Counted from the stretch's first letter, positions 11,801 through 23,758 are shown. The stretch is 64,000 bases of DNA from Auricularia sp. M13 (GCA_037042915.1 CM073194.1:2108001-2172000), one strand, 5' to 3'. Notes: a model not told the origin generated them from the sequence alone. Numbers and translations: made by a program.

Positions 11801-12920
11801 GGCGAGGTGCTGTCCGCCATACCGGCGAGAAGTGCAAGGAATTTATAGAAAATTGACTCCCTCGTCTGTCCATGCCTGTCTACGCGCCGCAGCACTGTAA
11901 AAACAATGTCATGCATACACACGTCGCGACCGATATGGTACGTACCGGCGCGTTCACGCTGTTTATGGATAAACCGATCCAACGGAGCGCCCGATGCACG
12001 ACGTTTCATGCGCACTAAGAACGTGATATATGCTGTTCGTAGCAGGAGCATGTTCATCGAAGTAGAGAAGCAACCGGAGAGTTAGAGCTTAAGGGTAAAG
12101 CGCGCTAGAAGATGACGCACCTCAGGCGTGCAGCATGCACTGTGGGTCGGCGTTTGAGCTGATAGGATCGCAAACAGATGAGACACTTTGTTTCGAACAA
12201 TCATGTTCGTCAGATGAGGCAGGCAGGGGGACTGGCCTGCAGTTGGTCGTGCTGGGCCGAATGCGAAGTTCAGTTTACGCCGCTCGCTTGCCCGGCGAGA
12301 AACCGGGCAAGTGAAGATACAATGAATGCTACGCAGGATTGGAGGTAAGACCGCGGGCACAGTTTGGAATCGGCAGGAGGTCCCATGGTGCGTCGTTGTG
12401 CACAATCGGTTGGCTCTGCAAATTTTACGGTCGAAGATTTGGGTCGGATTGTCCAGACCTGGTTGAGCGACGCCCAAATACTGTGCCTGAGACAAGCAAA
12501 TGACCCGTCATAGATCGCTAGCGAAATAACCAGACATCATGCGCCTGGTGGGCCGAGACAAACTGACGAGAGTCGACATGGAACGGCGTATCGCGATTCG
12601 CTGGCCCACTCAGCACACGAGAATTTGGCTTCAGGCAGAAGCGCCTGCTGTAGAAAGAGAACGATAATAGCGTCAATACGGATGTAGCAGTCTGCAAAGC
12701 GCCTCGACTCGTGCATGGCATGGAAGAAAAAGAGAGCGGGAGTTAGCCGAGTCCGCACGCGATTTCACAAGGGCAAATTCTCATGCAGAGATATAACAGT
12801 CATACGAGTGCAAGCAGTGCATTTGTACTTATTCCGTATTACTTTCAATCCTTTCATTATACATATTACACCATGAGCATCCCACTAATACCAATATAAC
12901 CTCGGAACCCACAGAGCCGC
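11801..12920. other. Intergenic region, no gene seen
   Basis: This should include the CE16 promoter on the minus strand and the 3' region of the next minus-strand gene. Short ORFs carry no recognisable domain. Confidence 0.45.
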
Positions 12921-14264
12921 CTAACACCCCTCCAGGATGTACTTGACCAGAGCGGCCAAGAACTTGACGTGATCCCTCACGCGCAGATCGCCAGAGGCCA
13001 ACAATGGCACGAAGTTGTCCATTTCCTTCCGTACCTCTTCGGCGAGGTCCTTCCGAGCCTCCGCGTCGTGGGTGTCAATATCGAGGTCGGCGATGGCGTG
13101 CTTGATGCGCATTTGGATAGGTCCCTCCAGATGGTGCCGCAGGAAAATGGCGCTCTCGACGACGTTCTTCGTTGCCCTCTCCTCCTCTGTGCGCTCAGGT
13201 GATACCGAGCGCGGAACCTCCTCCGACTCGAGGCCGCAGTGCCGGGACGCCAGCGAATACGGAGTCAGCGGGTGACGGGGAGGCTGGAGGGATGGAGCGG
13301 GGCCGAGTCCGAGTCCGAGTCTGCTGTCGGTCGTCGAAGTGACGGTCTCAAGCTTCCGCGTGGGAATGGCGGCTTGCCATGAGCGATTCGGCGGGATATC
13401 AATCATCGTGACCGTTGCCCCACCTTCGAGCACGAAATGCTGCTTGAGGGATGCGACCGGGACTAGCAGCTTCGGGCCGAGCTGCACGGTCAGGCCGTCG
13501 TCGCTCGTCAGTCCGACGACCGGAAGCGCAGTCGTCCTCTGCACGGGGACGGTCACTCGGCCTGGGACCGGCTGCATGCGCTCGCCGACTTGGTCGTCCG
13601 CGGCAGCGGCAGCTGCCTGAGTCTTAGCCGCTTGCGCCGCCCTGTCCGCCTCCGATTTGGCAAACTGCACGATCCAGTCTGGCGTCTTGCCCGTCGCCTT
13701 CCGCGCAATCCGCGGCGGTTGCTGACGCTCCTCCGGCTTGCTGTCTGCGGCAGCCGAAATCTTGACCGTCTGCGCCGCCTCGTCCTCCTCGGTTTTGGCA
13801 ATTCTGGCGATCCTGTCGGGAGTCTTGCCCGTCGCCTTGCGCACAATCGTCGGCCGCGGCGGTTGCTGAGGCACTTCCGGCATCTTGTCCGCGGCAGCGG
13901 GAGAGGCAACCTGAACCTTGACGTTTTGAGCCGCCATGTCGGCCTCCGTTTTGGCGATTTTGGCGATCCAGTCGGGCATCTTGCCCGTCGCCTTGCGAGC
14001 GAACTTCTGACGCGGCGGCGGCTGAGGCTCTTCCGTCGGGTTGCCGTAGACGTCGTCCGTGGACTTGAAATATCTCACCATCGGCTCGTCGTTGAACTTT
14101 ATGTGCTTCGTTTCCGCGTCTGGGGTCTTGCTCGCGTTGCTCGCGCGCCGCTGGAGCTTCAGGATGCCGCGGAGGACCGGCGTGCGCGTCCACGCGGCGT
14201 CCGTCGCGGTGCAGACGGGGCTGGCGGGGCGCGGGGAGGAGGGGCGGGGGAAGGGCGAGGACAT
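12921..14264 (-). CDS. Intronless protein with three internal repeats, unknown function
   Basis: A 447-residue protein starts at the ATG at 14264 (MSSPFPRPSS); the ORF is open further upstream, but that part looks like untranslated leader. Residues 32-57 contain RGILK and KHIKFND, reminiscent of short RVxF-like docking motifs for protein phosphatase 1; this is inference. Three repeats follow at about residues 90-117, 142-169 and 188-214, each RKATGK-x-PD-x-I-x-x-x-AK-x-E-x-D-x-AAQ, separated by proline-rich linkers. The last 120 residues are acidic and helical (ATKNVVESAIFLRHHLEG, KDLAEEVRKEMDNFVPLL). No signal peptide or membrane segment is seen, so a cytoplasmic or nuclear role is likely. 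No family is recognised. Confidence 0.7.
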   Translation of the reverse strand: MSSPFPRPSSPRPASPVCTATDAAWTRTPVLRGILKLQRRASNASKTPDAETKHIKFNDEPMVRYFKSTDDVYGNPTEEPQPPPRQKFARKATGKMPDWIAKIAKTEADMAAQNVKVQVASPAAADKMPEVPQQPPRPTIVRKATGKTPDRIARIAKTEEDEAAQTVKISAAADSKPEERQQPPRIARKATGKTPDWIVQFAKSEADRAAQAAKTQAAAAAADDQVGERMQPVPGRVTVPVQRTTALPVVGLTSDDGLTVQLGPKLLVPVASLKQHFVLEGGATVTMIDIPPNRSWQAAIPTRKLETVTSTTDSRLGLGLGPAPSLQPPRHPLTPYSLASRHCGLESEEVPRSVSPERTEEERATKNVVESAIFLRHHLEGPIQMRIKHAIADLDIDTHDAEARKDLAEEVRKEMDNFVPLLASGDLRVRDHVKFLAALVKYILEGC

Positions 14265-15464
14265 CTTGCGATGGGACTTGTTGGGCTGCTGGAATGTCAG
14301 TGAGAATGAATGGATGGAATTGGGAGGCGAGACGTCGACTGACCGGGGTTGAGGGTCGGGCGGGTGTGCTAAGCTGCTGAACTTTGCTGCTTGGATTTTT
14401 TCGAGCTGCTGGCCGTCGTTTTTAAATGGCCAGGATTTCGAGACAGACTGCGCGGATGTGCCGACGGCGCCGACGGGGATTGTGAACGGGACCGGCCATG
14501 ACGATCGAGGTCTGAGCTGTCGGCCCAGAACGAAACATTCCGAGCCTTGATCGCGCGCCTGCGAGCACACGCGCAGAGCACGGTGGTCTGCAGCGACGAT
14601 ATCGTTTCCCCTTTGGAGTTGGGAGCACACTGCATTCAATGATTAGTAGAAGCACCCGGCGTCGTCGAGGACGGGGGCCAGATAAAATAGTCACGCACGG
14701 TTCTTCTAGCTGTATTGAACTCAAGTCAATGGCATCCCCACCATCAGAAAGAGAGATGGACTCACAATTCAAGGTGACAGGGGTCCGCGCTGCGGTTCCC
14801 CTTTTGAAATCGCGGCGTGTTGCGCTGAAAGAGCTCGCGCAATTCATAGGGTGAGGAGGCTGCGCAGAATGTTGACGGACTCTGGTAGACAGAATGCTCT
14901 TGCCATCTTGCACGTTCAGTAGTCTTTCACACTTCGATTGAACACAAAATCGAGTTCGTGTCGCAGAAGAGCACTGTGAAATGAGCAACTGCCGGTGGGT
15001 TACAATACCCTGAAATAGTATGCGACCCTGTTGGGTATTAGCTCTATACACTTAGCAGAGGGTTGGCGGTCGAACATGCTGCACGAGTCAATCCCGTCAG
15101 TAAGCCACATGCAATGATGCACAAGTGCTGATATTAATACAATACTCACAGAGCTGCACGATGCGGACACGGCCCCGCATGGTTCTGTCTTTGATAATGC
15201 CTGCAATGATTGGCTGTCGATGAGCTGGCGGCGTGCAGAAAGCGCGGATGGCTGAACCAAGGCTAGCGCTGAACTCCGCCACGGCCGCAATTGAACTTCC
15301 TCGGAGTCCTCAACGATTCAGCAAAATTGTCGCTACGCATGCTCAGCTCACATTGCTCTCGCTGCAAGGATCGTCCGCTCTCGGGCACGGGCAGATGAGA
15401 AAGGCTATGCCGCAGCTAGCACAGCAATCGTTGCCAGGCGCTTATTTTGAGCCTTTTCCGCTGA
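14265..15464. other. Divergent promoter region, no gene recognised
   Basis: The stretch separates the minus-strand repeat protein from the plus-strand oxygenase. Short ORFs only. Confidence 0.45.
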
Positions 15465-15470
15465 TATAAA
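15465..15470 (+). promoter_or_regulatory. TATA box of the AA9-like gene
   Basis: TATAAA is 115 bases before the ATG at 15580, and the intervening leader is pyrimidine-rich (CTTTCTCTTTCTCTCC), as is common in strongly expressed fungal genes. Confidence 0.6.
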
Positions 15471-15579
15471 CCGTACACACGAGATCCGGCGACGAGCACA
15501 TCATCTTTCTCTTTCTCTCCGTTCTCGCGTACCCTTTCATTTCTATCGTTATTTTCTTTTGCCTTTTGCGCGCGTCGAG

Positions 15580-17269
15580 ATGAAGCTGCTGTACGCTCTC
15601 GTAGCGGCGGCCTGCGCGTCCGTGGTGTCCGCGCACGGTGTCGTCGAAGGTGCGCCCGAATCAGATCTCCGCTTCCAAAGCGGCTGCTGACGGTATGTAT
15701 CCCAGTGTTCACGGCGAATGGCAAGTCGTACAAGGGCCCTGGCCCGCTCGAGGAGGACGGCCCAGCCATGCCAGAGTCGCCCATGCGCCGCGTCGGAGGT
15801 GCGTGCGCGCCCATATGTTCTGCGATCAAGCTGACATGACCTTTTCACCGTGCAGCGCGTGGTCCCGTGACCGACGTGACAAGCTCGGACATGGCGTGCG
15901 GCGTGGGCAGCCCCGGCGCGACGAACGGCATCGTCGACGTCAGTGCCGGCAGCGAGGTCAAATTCCAGATGTCCCCGTGGATGCACCGCAGTACGATTTG
16001 CATTGTCTCTCCGGTCCAAGAACATCTTTCTGACTGTTCGGCTCAGTTGGGCCGCTTACGCTGTACATGGGCAAGTGCCCCGGCTCGGCAGACAAGTGTG
16101 ACCCGTTGTCGCTGAAGTGGTTCAAGGTTAGTTTGACATTGCACATCCGTATGGCAGCTGTCTGACGTTACTGGGAACTCAGGTGGACGCCAAGGGCCTC
16201 AAGGACGATGGCAAGTGGTACCAGGACGACATGGCGAACGGCGCAGAGGGCGTGGCGACCATTCCGGCCGGTCTCGAGGAGGGCGACTACCTCCTGCGCT
16301 ACGAGATCCTCGCGCTGCACAAGGCGATGGAGCTGGGTAATGCAGAATTGTGCGTGCCCGCTTGCTCACTCGCGGATTCCATTGACGCTGGTACTTTCCA
16401 GCTTCATCTACTGCACGCAGATCCACCTCAAGGACGGCGGCTCGGCGCGCCCGTCGGACGCGCAGACCGTGTCGTTCCCCGGCGCGTATACCGCGACGGA
16501 CCCGGGCATCCTCGTCGACGTCTACACCAACTTCAAGTCGTACTCGTATCCCGGCCCAGAGCTCTTCACAGGCTCAAATGGGGAGTCTGGCCCTGCTCCC
16601 GCTCCCGAGCCCGAGCCTGCACCTGCCCCCGAACCTGAGCCCGCTCCTGCTCCTGAACCCGAGCCCGCTCCTGCTCCTGCTCCCGAGCCCTCCCCGGCTC
16701 CTGCTCCTGCTCCCGAGCCCTCCCCGGCTCCTGCTCCCGAGCCTGAGCCCGCTCCCGCTCCTGAGCCTGAGCCCGCTCCTGCCCCAGAGCCCGAGCCTTC
16801 CCCGTCGCCCGCGCCCGAGCCTGAGCCCACTCCCTCGCCCGCGCCCGGCGGCGGTGGCGCCACAGCGCCCGGCCCCGCGCGCCCGCCGCAGCCCGAGGAC
16901 CCGTCGGGCCCCGTCATCCTCAACCCCAACCCTATCCCGCACCCACAGGATCCCTCTGAGCCCATCCCGACGCCCACGCCCACGCCGGAGCCCGCGCCTG
17001 AGCCGCCAGTGACGACGCCCGCGCCCGAGGAGCCGATCACGTCGCCGCCCGTGGAGAGCGGCGGCCCGACGAACACGCTGCCCATCGAGACGCCGCTCCC
17101 CGCGCCGCCGCCTGCGTGCAAGCGCAAGGTCAAGCGCAGCGCCGAGGAGCCCAAGGTTATCCAGCGCAAGAGCAATAAGCCCCAGGGTACCGTCAAGCGC
17201 GCGCCCGCGCACAGGCAGCAGGTCTTGCGCACTGACATGCACAAGCGCCGCTACCAGGTCGCGCCCTGA
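15580..17269 (+). CDS. AA9-like lytic polysaccharide monooxygenase with Pro/Glu-rich tail
   Basis: Six exons (15580-15649, 15706-15798, 15856-15990, 16047-16126, 16183-16349, 16402-17269) join in frame to 470 residues. Signal peptide residues 1-18 end so that mature residue 1 is His (HGVVEVFTANGKSYKGPGP), as a copper-binding histidine brace requires. Splicing gives SPWMHRIGPLTLYMGKC, matching the second copper His and Gly-Pro of AA9; SLKWFK, EEGDYLLRYEILALHKA and NAEFFIYCTQIHL follow the family order. Such enzymes cut cellulose or hemicellulose by oxidation outside the cell. After about residue 240 comes a long APAPEPEP tract and a basic C-terminus with dibasic KR sites. LRYE replaces the usual LRHE, so a related AA family (for example AA16) is possible. 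Confidence 0.8.
16590..16845 (+). repeat. Pro-Ala-Glu coding minisatellite in the oxygenase tail
   Basis: Tandem GCTCCTGCTCCCGAGCC-like units encode APAPEPEP and SPAPAPEP repeats. The tract is in frame with the gene and would form an extended linker. Confidence 0.85.
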
Positions 17270-17911
17270 GCGTCGCGGCCGCACGCGGGGTAGTCCCAGC
17301 GGTCGCCGGTAGGGTTCCAACTTGACACCCGCCGCGTCTGCTCAGTTCCTTCCCTTTTCCATTTTCACTTTGTCGTTACCCCCTTGGTCTAAATTATTAT
17401 ATTCTTTCAGTGGAGTGCTGGTTCGGAGTCCTGGCGGCAGTCCGGGGTCAGTTGCAGCGACATTAATCGTTCCAGTCGCTTTGATATGGCCGGGTTCGCG
17501 ACTGCAGGCTCGACTCGCAGGCGCGAGTCCCAGTCGACGAAAGGTCGCTCAATATGCCGCTTAACTCTGTGGTGAATTTGAACAGTATCGCGGGGCTAAT
17601 CGTACATGGGTACAAGTGACGAGGGGATGGTCGCACAGGATTCAGGGCGTTAGAGGACGAGGGTGTCGTGAAACAAGAGGTAAGAGGGCGAATGGGACAC
17701 GCAGATCGACAAGACATTGGTCGCGAGGGAGTTGTGGGGCATATTGGGTCATTAGATACCGGAAGCGCAGCCGAATGGCATCAATGGGATGGGGATTGGA
17801 TTCGAGGGGACAGGATCGACGAGGATGGAAATGGAAGACGAGTGTAGGGGCGAGCCGTGTGGATGTTGCGCAGGGAGGATGACGCCCGAGGACATCTGTG
17901 CTCACAGACGG
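17270..17911. other. 3' region between convergent genes, no gene seen
   Basis: This stretch lies between the stop of the oxygenase and the stop of the minus-strand protease. Short ORFs only. Confidence 0.45.
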
Positions 17912-20140
17912 TCAGACGTACTTGTGAGGGTGCACGGCCAGGCGAGGGCTAATCTGGGCGTCTTCAAATGACACGATAAATGTCATGAAAAAGTTCTAAG
18001 GGAGAACAGTCAGTCCGTGCCACTGAGGAGACCAGAGCCGGCCGTACCATTCCTAGAAGGTACAAGTTGCCTGAGGTCTCAACGCAGCAACGGTCTGTCG
18101 CCCTTCCAGTGAGAAGTGGGCTGGTGAAGAACCTTTTCGCCTGGCCGGTCACAGTGTACATCGCGTCACTGGGCTGATCCCTCTTAAAGACGAGCTCCAC
18201 CTCGTCGTCGGGCTGAAAGGAGGGCAACATTGAATAGCGGCCACCGATGTCCGCAAAGACTTTGACGAGTTTGCCGTGAGTCGCAGCAGGAACGAATGTT
18301 AGAGACGCCCCTAGAGCACATCAGCCCTTTTATCCGAAGTAAAACAGCACGCCGGACGTACCGCTGTCGACACTAAAGTACTCTCCGACGTCGATTTTCC
18401 ACACCTTGCGAGAATTTGTGCCTGCCACGGGCCGTGTATAATTGATATGGGAAAGAAATACCATCCAATGCCCAGGATAGTCCTGCGAATTGGCCACAGG
18501 AATATGGGTCCAACCACCCGGTCCCGGAATGGATGGGTATCCTGGATCAAAAGGAGGCCCATATATGATGCAGCTGGGCATCCTGATGCGTAACGGTGTC
18601 AGCTGCATCGAAGAATAGATTGAGGATTCGTTGGCTTACCCGTCTTTCAACGTCGGATGGTCGATGTAGATAGTGTACCTCGCCTCCTGCATGTATGTGA
18701 GATCCATCTATAAGAACATCGGAGATGCTCACATTGATCATGCGTGCCTCGAGCAGGATCTCAAGGATCGTCTGAGGGATAAATCAGTTTTCTCCTGGGT
18801 AATCTCACAGACGCCTGAGCTTCCCGACCCTGGACTTCCAATAAACGCTGGAGCCGAATGATGTTGAAGACGGTCCGCTGAAAATACACAGTAAGGCCAC
18901 GCCAGCTCCCAATGGTATTCAAGCTCACTACTTGCGCCCATGGCCTAGAATACCATCTGCTGAAGAAGAGAGCTGACCTGGCGTGATTGCCAGAGCAACT
19001 CCTATAGCCGAAGCAGGGAGGTCGATGTAATCGTAACCCTGCGAGTTGACGCGCAGCTTTATAAGCGTCTGTGCGACACCTGAGGTAGATGCGAGTATTA
19101 GCAATCTACAGTGCCGGTATAATTCAAATTGACACGTACTGAGAACACTCATATATTCCGTGATGCCGTAATGGAAATCGGCGCGGTTGTCGCTGTCGTC
19201 GACGTGGTCCTGGGGAGGATAGGGTATCTTCGACTTGTTCTCATAACTATGCCTATGGACGTTGTCGTCCCAAGCTACGACGGACATTCCATACTGGTCT
19301 GTGGCTTCATTCTTTCCAAGTGAATCGTAGGTCAAGTTGGTGAAGACCCATCTGAGTCATCACGTCAACCCAATAGTCTCAAACGTTCCAGCTTGACATA
19401 CGAGTCGGAGCCTCCGCCTAACGCATTCTCAGCAAATGCAGAATATGCAATACAAGGAATTTGAAACTGACCAGTGTCGACCAGCAACCTATACTTCGAG
19501 ATAACACCGTCGTCGGCCGCCACCAAGTGCCAGTCCGCGTTCGGCCAGTTAGTTCTACCCCTGTTGTCGAAGACCTGGAACGCGGACCAGTCTCCAGGGA
19601 CGGAGATTTCCTGTCGACATTGGATGAGCATGACTCAAATTTTCGGAGGAAGGTAAGTGACTAACGACTTGGAGACTGTATCCAACTGAAAATATGTCTC
19701 AGCTCATCGTGGCCAGAAACTCAAAATTGACGGCGCAACGCACAGTAAGGGAGCGCATTACCGTCCTGGGCCTTGGAATCGAGGCTTTCGAGAGTCACGA
19801 GTCGTTCCATGCCGGGCATTTGCTGCGCAGGTGGAACCTGCATGGTCTGAGGCGCTTGATAGGGGCTTGGCGTTGCTGGATGCGCAAGTAATGGTGTCGA
19901 TGGTCTCGTACTACCCAACGAGGACGGTTGCGTATGCGAAGCGAAGCCACCGCCAGTTGCCATCGCCGGAAAGGACGGAGTGACAGAGGGAGGGCTAGTG
20001 GTAGCATGGGTCCGAATGTCTGCAATGTATAAGCTCGTCGAAGATGCCGCTAGCATCCGCATGGGGCACGTACTGTAACTCGTCGCAACATCAGCATCGA
20101 CTGGAGGCAGAGACGGAACAGCTTTGATTCCTCGGAGCAT
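17912..20140 (-). CDS. Pepsin-type aspartic protease (family A1), intron-rich
   Basis: Many small exons carry both halves of an A1 protease. The first active site appears when LLVDTG is spliced to GGSDSWVFTNLTYDS through introns at about 19471 and 19410, giving the DTG...SDxWV pattern. SADGILGHG (about 18950) is the conserved flap-side motif. In the second half, exon 18582-18362 ends VDSG and exon 18310-18048 continues ASLTFVP, giving the second catalytic motif DSGAS. RCCVETSGNLYLLGM joins NFFMTFIVSFEDAQ in the last exon (17995-17912), matching the usual C-terminus. The family hydrolyses proteins at acidic pH, usually outside the cell or in the vacuole. Residues before the first lobe are Ser/Thr/Pro-rich. 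The N-terminal exon, perhaps beyond 20250, is unresolved, so no signal peptide was confirmed. Confidence 0.75.
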
Positions 20141-20765
20141 GAGGTCGCGTTTCAGCTGCGTCCAATGAGGATATTAACACGACGAGGACGCGCAAGGAGT
20201 GTGATACGCACGGCATCTTCGTAGGTCGGGAAGACGTCCGTTCTATTGTCTCTGAGTCTACGAAGTCAGCGGATGAGCCATCTGACCAGGGTTGCGTGCG
20301 ATCCTGACCATTCCTGACCGGCCTCACCTCTTGCGTGGAGCCGGACGCACATTTCACGTGATCAGAAGCATTAGGACAATAGGCTGATGCGCATTTGATT
20401 GATGCTGTGCTCTATACGAGCATGATCCCGCTTGGAACAAGCTGAACTTTCGAGTCTTGACTTGGTCTCGACTCTCGAACAACGCCGAGAATGCCATACC
20501 ACGAGGGAAATATCTGCTTGCCAAGTTTCGGTCTCTTTTGTTCGTCTCCGGGCGGAGCGAGCTCAATTCTGCGGAATCGTGTCGAACGGAGGGAGTACTT
20601 ACAGGTATCGTTCGGAGTGTACCGGAAGAACCCGGCCGGTTCGGCCTCTTCCAACTACCGCGACGTGTGACGCACCATTCCACACACATGGCGCATTCTA
20701 TGTCACTTGGACGCAGGAAGGGGCAAGTCAATTTCTACTGATAAGAACCATATACTCATGACTCA

Positions 20766-22444
20766 CTCAGCCTCGTCAATCTCCCTCACGACATCTTGAC
20801 CGCCATTTGCGACATACTGGATGTCAAACTATTCTTCCCTATCACGACGGTCGCACGATTTGAGAAGCATACAGAAGAGGGCTTTCACTTCGTACCGAAG
20901 TACAAGGTGACACTAATTGCTCTCTCAATGACCTGCAAACTGCTGCGACAAATCTGTAGCCCTTACATCTTCAGGGCTAGCATGCTGGACGTCGAACAAG
21001 ATCCTGCAGGTCTGCCGCATCCTGTCACTCTTCACACACGGTGTGTCACTCGTGAACGCTGACTCCGGTCTGATATTATCTTTAGGCGTTTGTATATTGA
21101 CGGCATAAAGATGAACGCCGAGCGATTTCGAGCCGCGGTCAGGTCGTTGACCAACCTCCGAGAAGCTTACGTCTCTGAATCCGGCATATTCCTACCTGCG
21201 CTGCTCGAGAATCCTACCCTAGAGGTCCTCAGCGTGCGTGATGCTCAGAATGCAGCCGCGGACGCGCCGCTTGGAATGATCGCCGCCCCGCTGCGAGTGC
21301 TGCGATTTTATTTCCCTCGCCGTCTACGATCACCGCGGCGTCACTGCGATGAGGATATTCCGCATGAAAAACGGTGGTTAAGGGCCGTTTTACACCGCGT
21401 ACGGCACACGTTAGAAGAGTTATTCATTCCGGGCGAGTCCACCGACATTGCCTTCCTCGCGTCAAAGTCGTGGCCTTGCTTGCGCGAGTTGGTCATCTTT
21501 GGTCAATGTCCCGATCTCAACGTACCGCTACTGGACTTGTTCGGCATGCTTCCGCGGCTCCGCGCGTTCACCTTTGCGCCTGTCCACGCCAGCCATCGCC
21601 CTCCCGTGCTCATCTGGCCGCGCAAGCACCTGACGACCTCCGATCCAGACATCACAGGTCTTGAACGCATTTCCATTTCCTTTCCGAGCGAGGACGACGA
21701 GATCCTCATTCACCTTCCCATTGAACTGCGCGAACTCGCCCTGCGCGACACACCACGCTTCTATCGGAGACACCGCTTTCCCCCTGGTGGCGCTTCTGGG
21801 ACCGCCTGTTTCTCTGGAATCCTATCGTGCAGTTCTGCACTTCGCATCTTCCAAAAATTGAACGCGCCGAACCTGGTCAGCCTTGAACTTGTCGTCATGG
21901 AAGATCCACGCGAGCTGGAGATGCTATCATACATCGCCGCGGCGTGTCCCAAGCTGGCCTCGCTTGAATTGCACAGGTACCGCGACGCCGCTGATTGGCA
22001 CGCCGTGCACAGCGCCCCGCCCACAATTTCACTAGTGCGTATCTATTCCCCGAGCGTAACGTCCACTTGAACGTCATGCGCAGACTAGGCTAGCGGAAGC
22101 CCTGGGCGCGTTCAAAGCATTAAGCACTCTACGGCTGAACTTCGAGTTCCCACGTGCCGAGCTCCAGATCGAAGGCGTCTTCCCGTCATTCGATCACGCC
22201 GAGCAGCTTATCGAGCGTGCAGCGCGCACGGTGGCCGAGCATCTACCCTGGCTGGACACGATATGCATGCTCGGCTGGCGCGGATCAGCGACACTCCGCG
22301 GGTGGACGATGTGGGCTGTCAACGAGCGGGATGGTGCGCTGACGCTCGACCACGTTGATTTTTACTGGTGAGTCTATCGAGTCATTTGTTCACTCCAAGA
22401 GCTATCCTGCCAACGGCTGACCATGCTTCAGGTTCGATATGTAA
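20766..22444 (+). CDS. F-box/LRR-like protein, family A copy 1 (5' start unresolved)
   Basis: Exons end at 21040, then 21086-22034, 22084-22367 and 22432-22444. The F-box (LVNLPHDILTAICDILDVK) is near the N-terminus. A leucine-rich body follows (SWPCLRELVIFGQCPDLN, LPIELRELALRDTPRFY, CPKLASLELHRYRDAADW). Such proteins choose substrates for SCF ubiquitin ligases. Intron positions match paralogues A2 (47072) and A4 (54406). Unlike them, this copy has an in-frame TAA at 20742-20744 and no ATG between that and the F-box, so it either uses an upstream exon or has lost its start. The last coding exon is only 13 bases (FDM-stop). Upstream sequence from about 20610 resembles the promoters of A2 and A4. 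Confidence 0.7.
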
Positions 22445-22625
22445 TCAAAGCATAATTTATCCCTGTGCTAAAATGTATTTGATGGTGACCTCAAATCCGC
22501 GTCCCAATGCTGACAGCCTGTACTGTACTACTCACGCGGGTCTCGCATTCGAGGAGGATGCGTTCGGGGACCGCAACTGGCTCTCTGGGTGGCAATGTGG
22601 AGCTCCGAGCGCGCATGTGATAATA

Positions 22626-23035
22626 GGGGGTGTCGCAGCTGTAGAAACGATGCCAGAAACTGCAAGTCGAAACTCATCGTGCCGGTCGAAACGTTTCGAG
22701 AATCAACAAGTGACTGCCCCGGAACTGCGAGCCGAAACGCACAAATCCGAACTTCAGAAACATACTTTCTTCAAGCAGGGACAGTTCATGGGGGTCCTTG
22801 ACAGCATGTAATCGTACTTTACAGTGAGAGAAGCAAAGGGACTGGTTTTCGGTGAAGGGAAAGGCGTTGCAGCGGAGCAGTTTCGACGGATTGTTTCGAG
22901 CGTTCCGACTCCCGGAGTCGAAACTCGAAACGGTCGAAACGGTCGAAACGGTCGAAACGTTTCGACCGTTTCGATTGCCCGTTCCGACTCGCGTTTCGAC
23001 GCGTTTCGACTCGTTTCGACCGCTGTGACACCCCC
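22626..23035. mobile_element. Miniature inverted-repeat element with GTCGAAAC/GTTTCGAC words
   Basis: A 410-base element has imperfect terminal inverted repeats (GGGGGTGTCGCAGC at the left; the right end is the reverse complement of GGGGGTGTCACAGC) and is flanked on both sides by TAATA (22621-22625 and 23036-23040). It lies just 3' of the F-box A1 gene. The right third is made of tandem CGGTCGAAA words running into their own reverse complement. No coding capacity. The superfamily is unknown. Confidence 0.8.
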
Positions 23036-23040
23036 TAATA

Positions 23041-23758
23041 TGCAGAGTTAGCAAACCTCCACACAGTCCCGTATTTCAGTGCCGTGAGCATCTTTCTGCG
23101 TCGATCTCGAGGCCACTTCCCGTTCATATCGCATTTAGGAACTCGGAGAGCTGTTGACGATCGCGCTCGGTAAGTACGTGTTCCTTGTTGAAGACTCAAA
23201 TCGTGGACCACTAGGTTATCTTTCCGGGTAGTACTTGGGAATCCTCTCCACCCCTGGTTGGAAACAGGTAAGCCGAAAGTCCTGAATGATTGCTTCGCCT
23301 CTCATACTTCTTACACAGCTATCGCCTGCTGCAGATAACACTCGTGGGCGTCGTAGTCTCGTTCGTTCCCAGACTTTACGTGCGAAGGTAATCGTATTGC
23401 CGAGTTCAGCGGAATGAGTGCTGAGCAGGACAAGACGCGCGACGCACAGCTACCCTGTAACATTTCGAGGGGAACGTTGCCTTCAGCATGTGACGTCTCG
23501 GCGGGCCGGGGCTTTGCTCGCCGAAAAACACCCGCGCTGTCGCACGATAAACAAAACGATACAACTAACTTGGATCACTGGATTCGTACAAGAGGTCAAG
23601 AAACAAGTATGGGCATGGGTCGTAAGAGCGAGGCAAAATTTCGGCGATAGAACCTGTCAGCGTTAATCGAGGGGAGCAGGGGGCGTAGGCGTGTTGAGAG
23701 AGAGCGCTTGAGGAGATCGATGATGTATTGGACCAGGACCAGGTGCTTCTGCACCCTC
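23041..23758. other. Non-coding 3' flank of the A1-like pseudogene
   Basis: No gene is seen. The part from about 23560 to 23760 is homologous to 57640-57800 plus 61448-61520, the two sides of the pogo transposon, and contains the uninterrupted TA at 23686-23687. Confidence 0.6.

Noticed and set aside
16522-17320. Gly/Ser- and Arg/Gly-rich minus-strand ORFs over the oxygenase tail
   Set aside because: They are antisense shadows of the Pro/Glu repeat.
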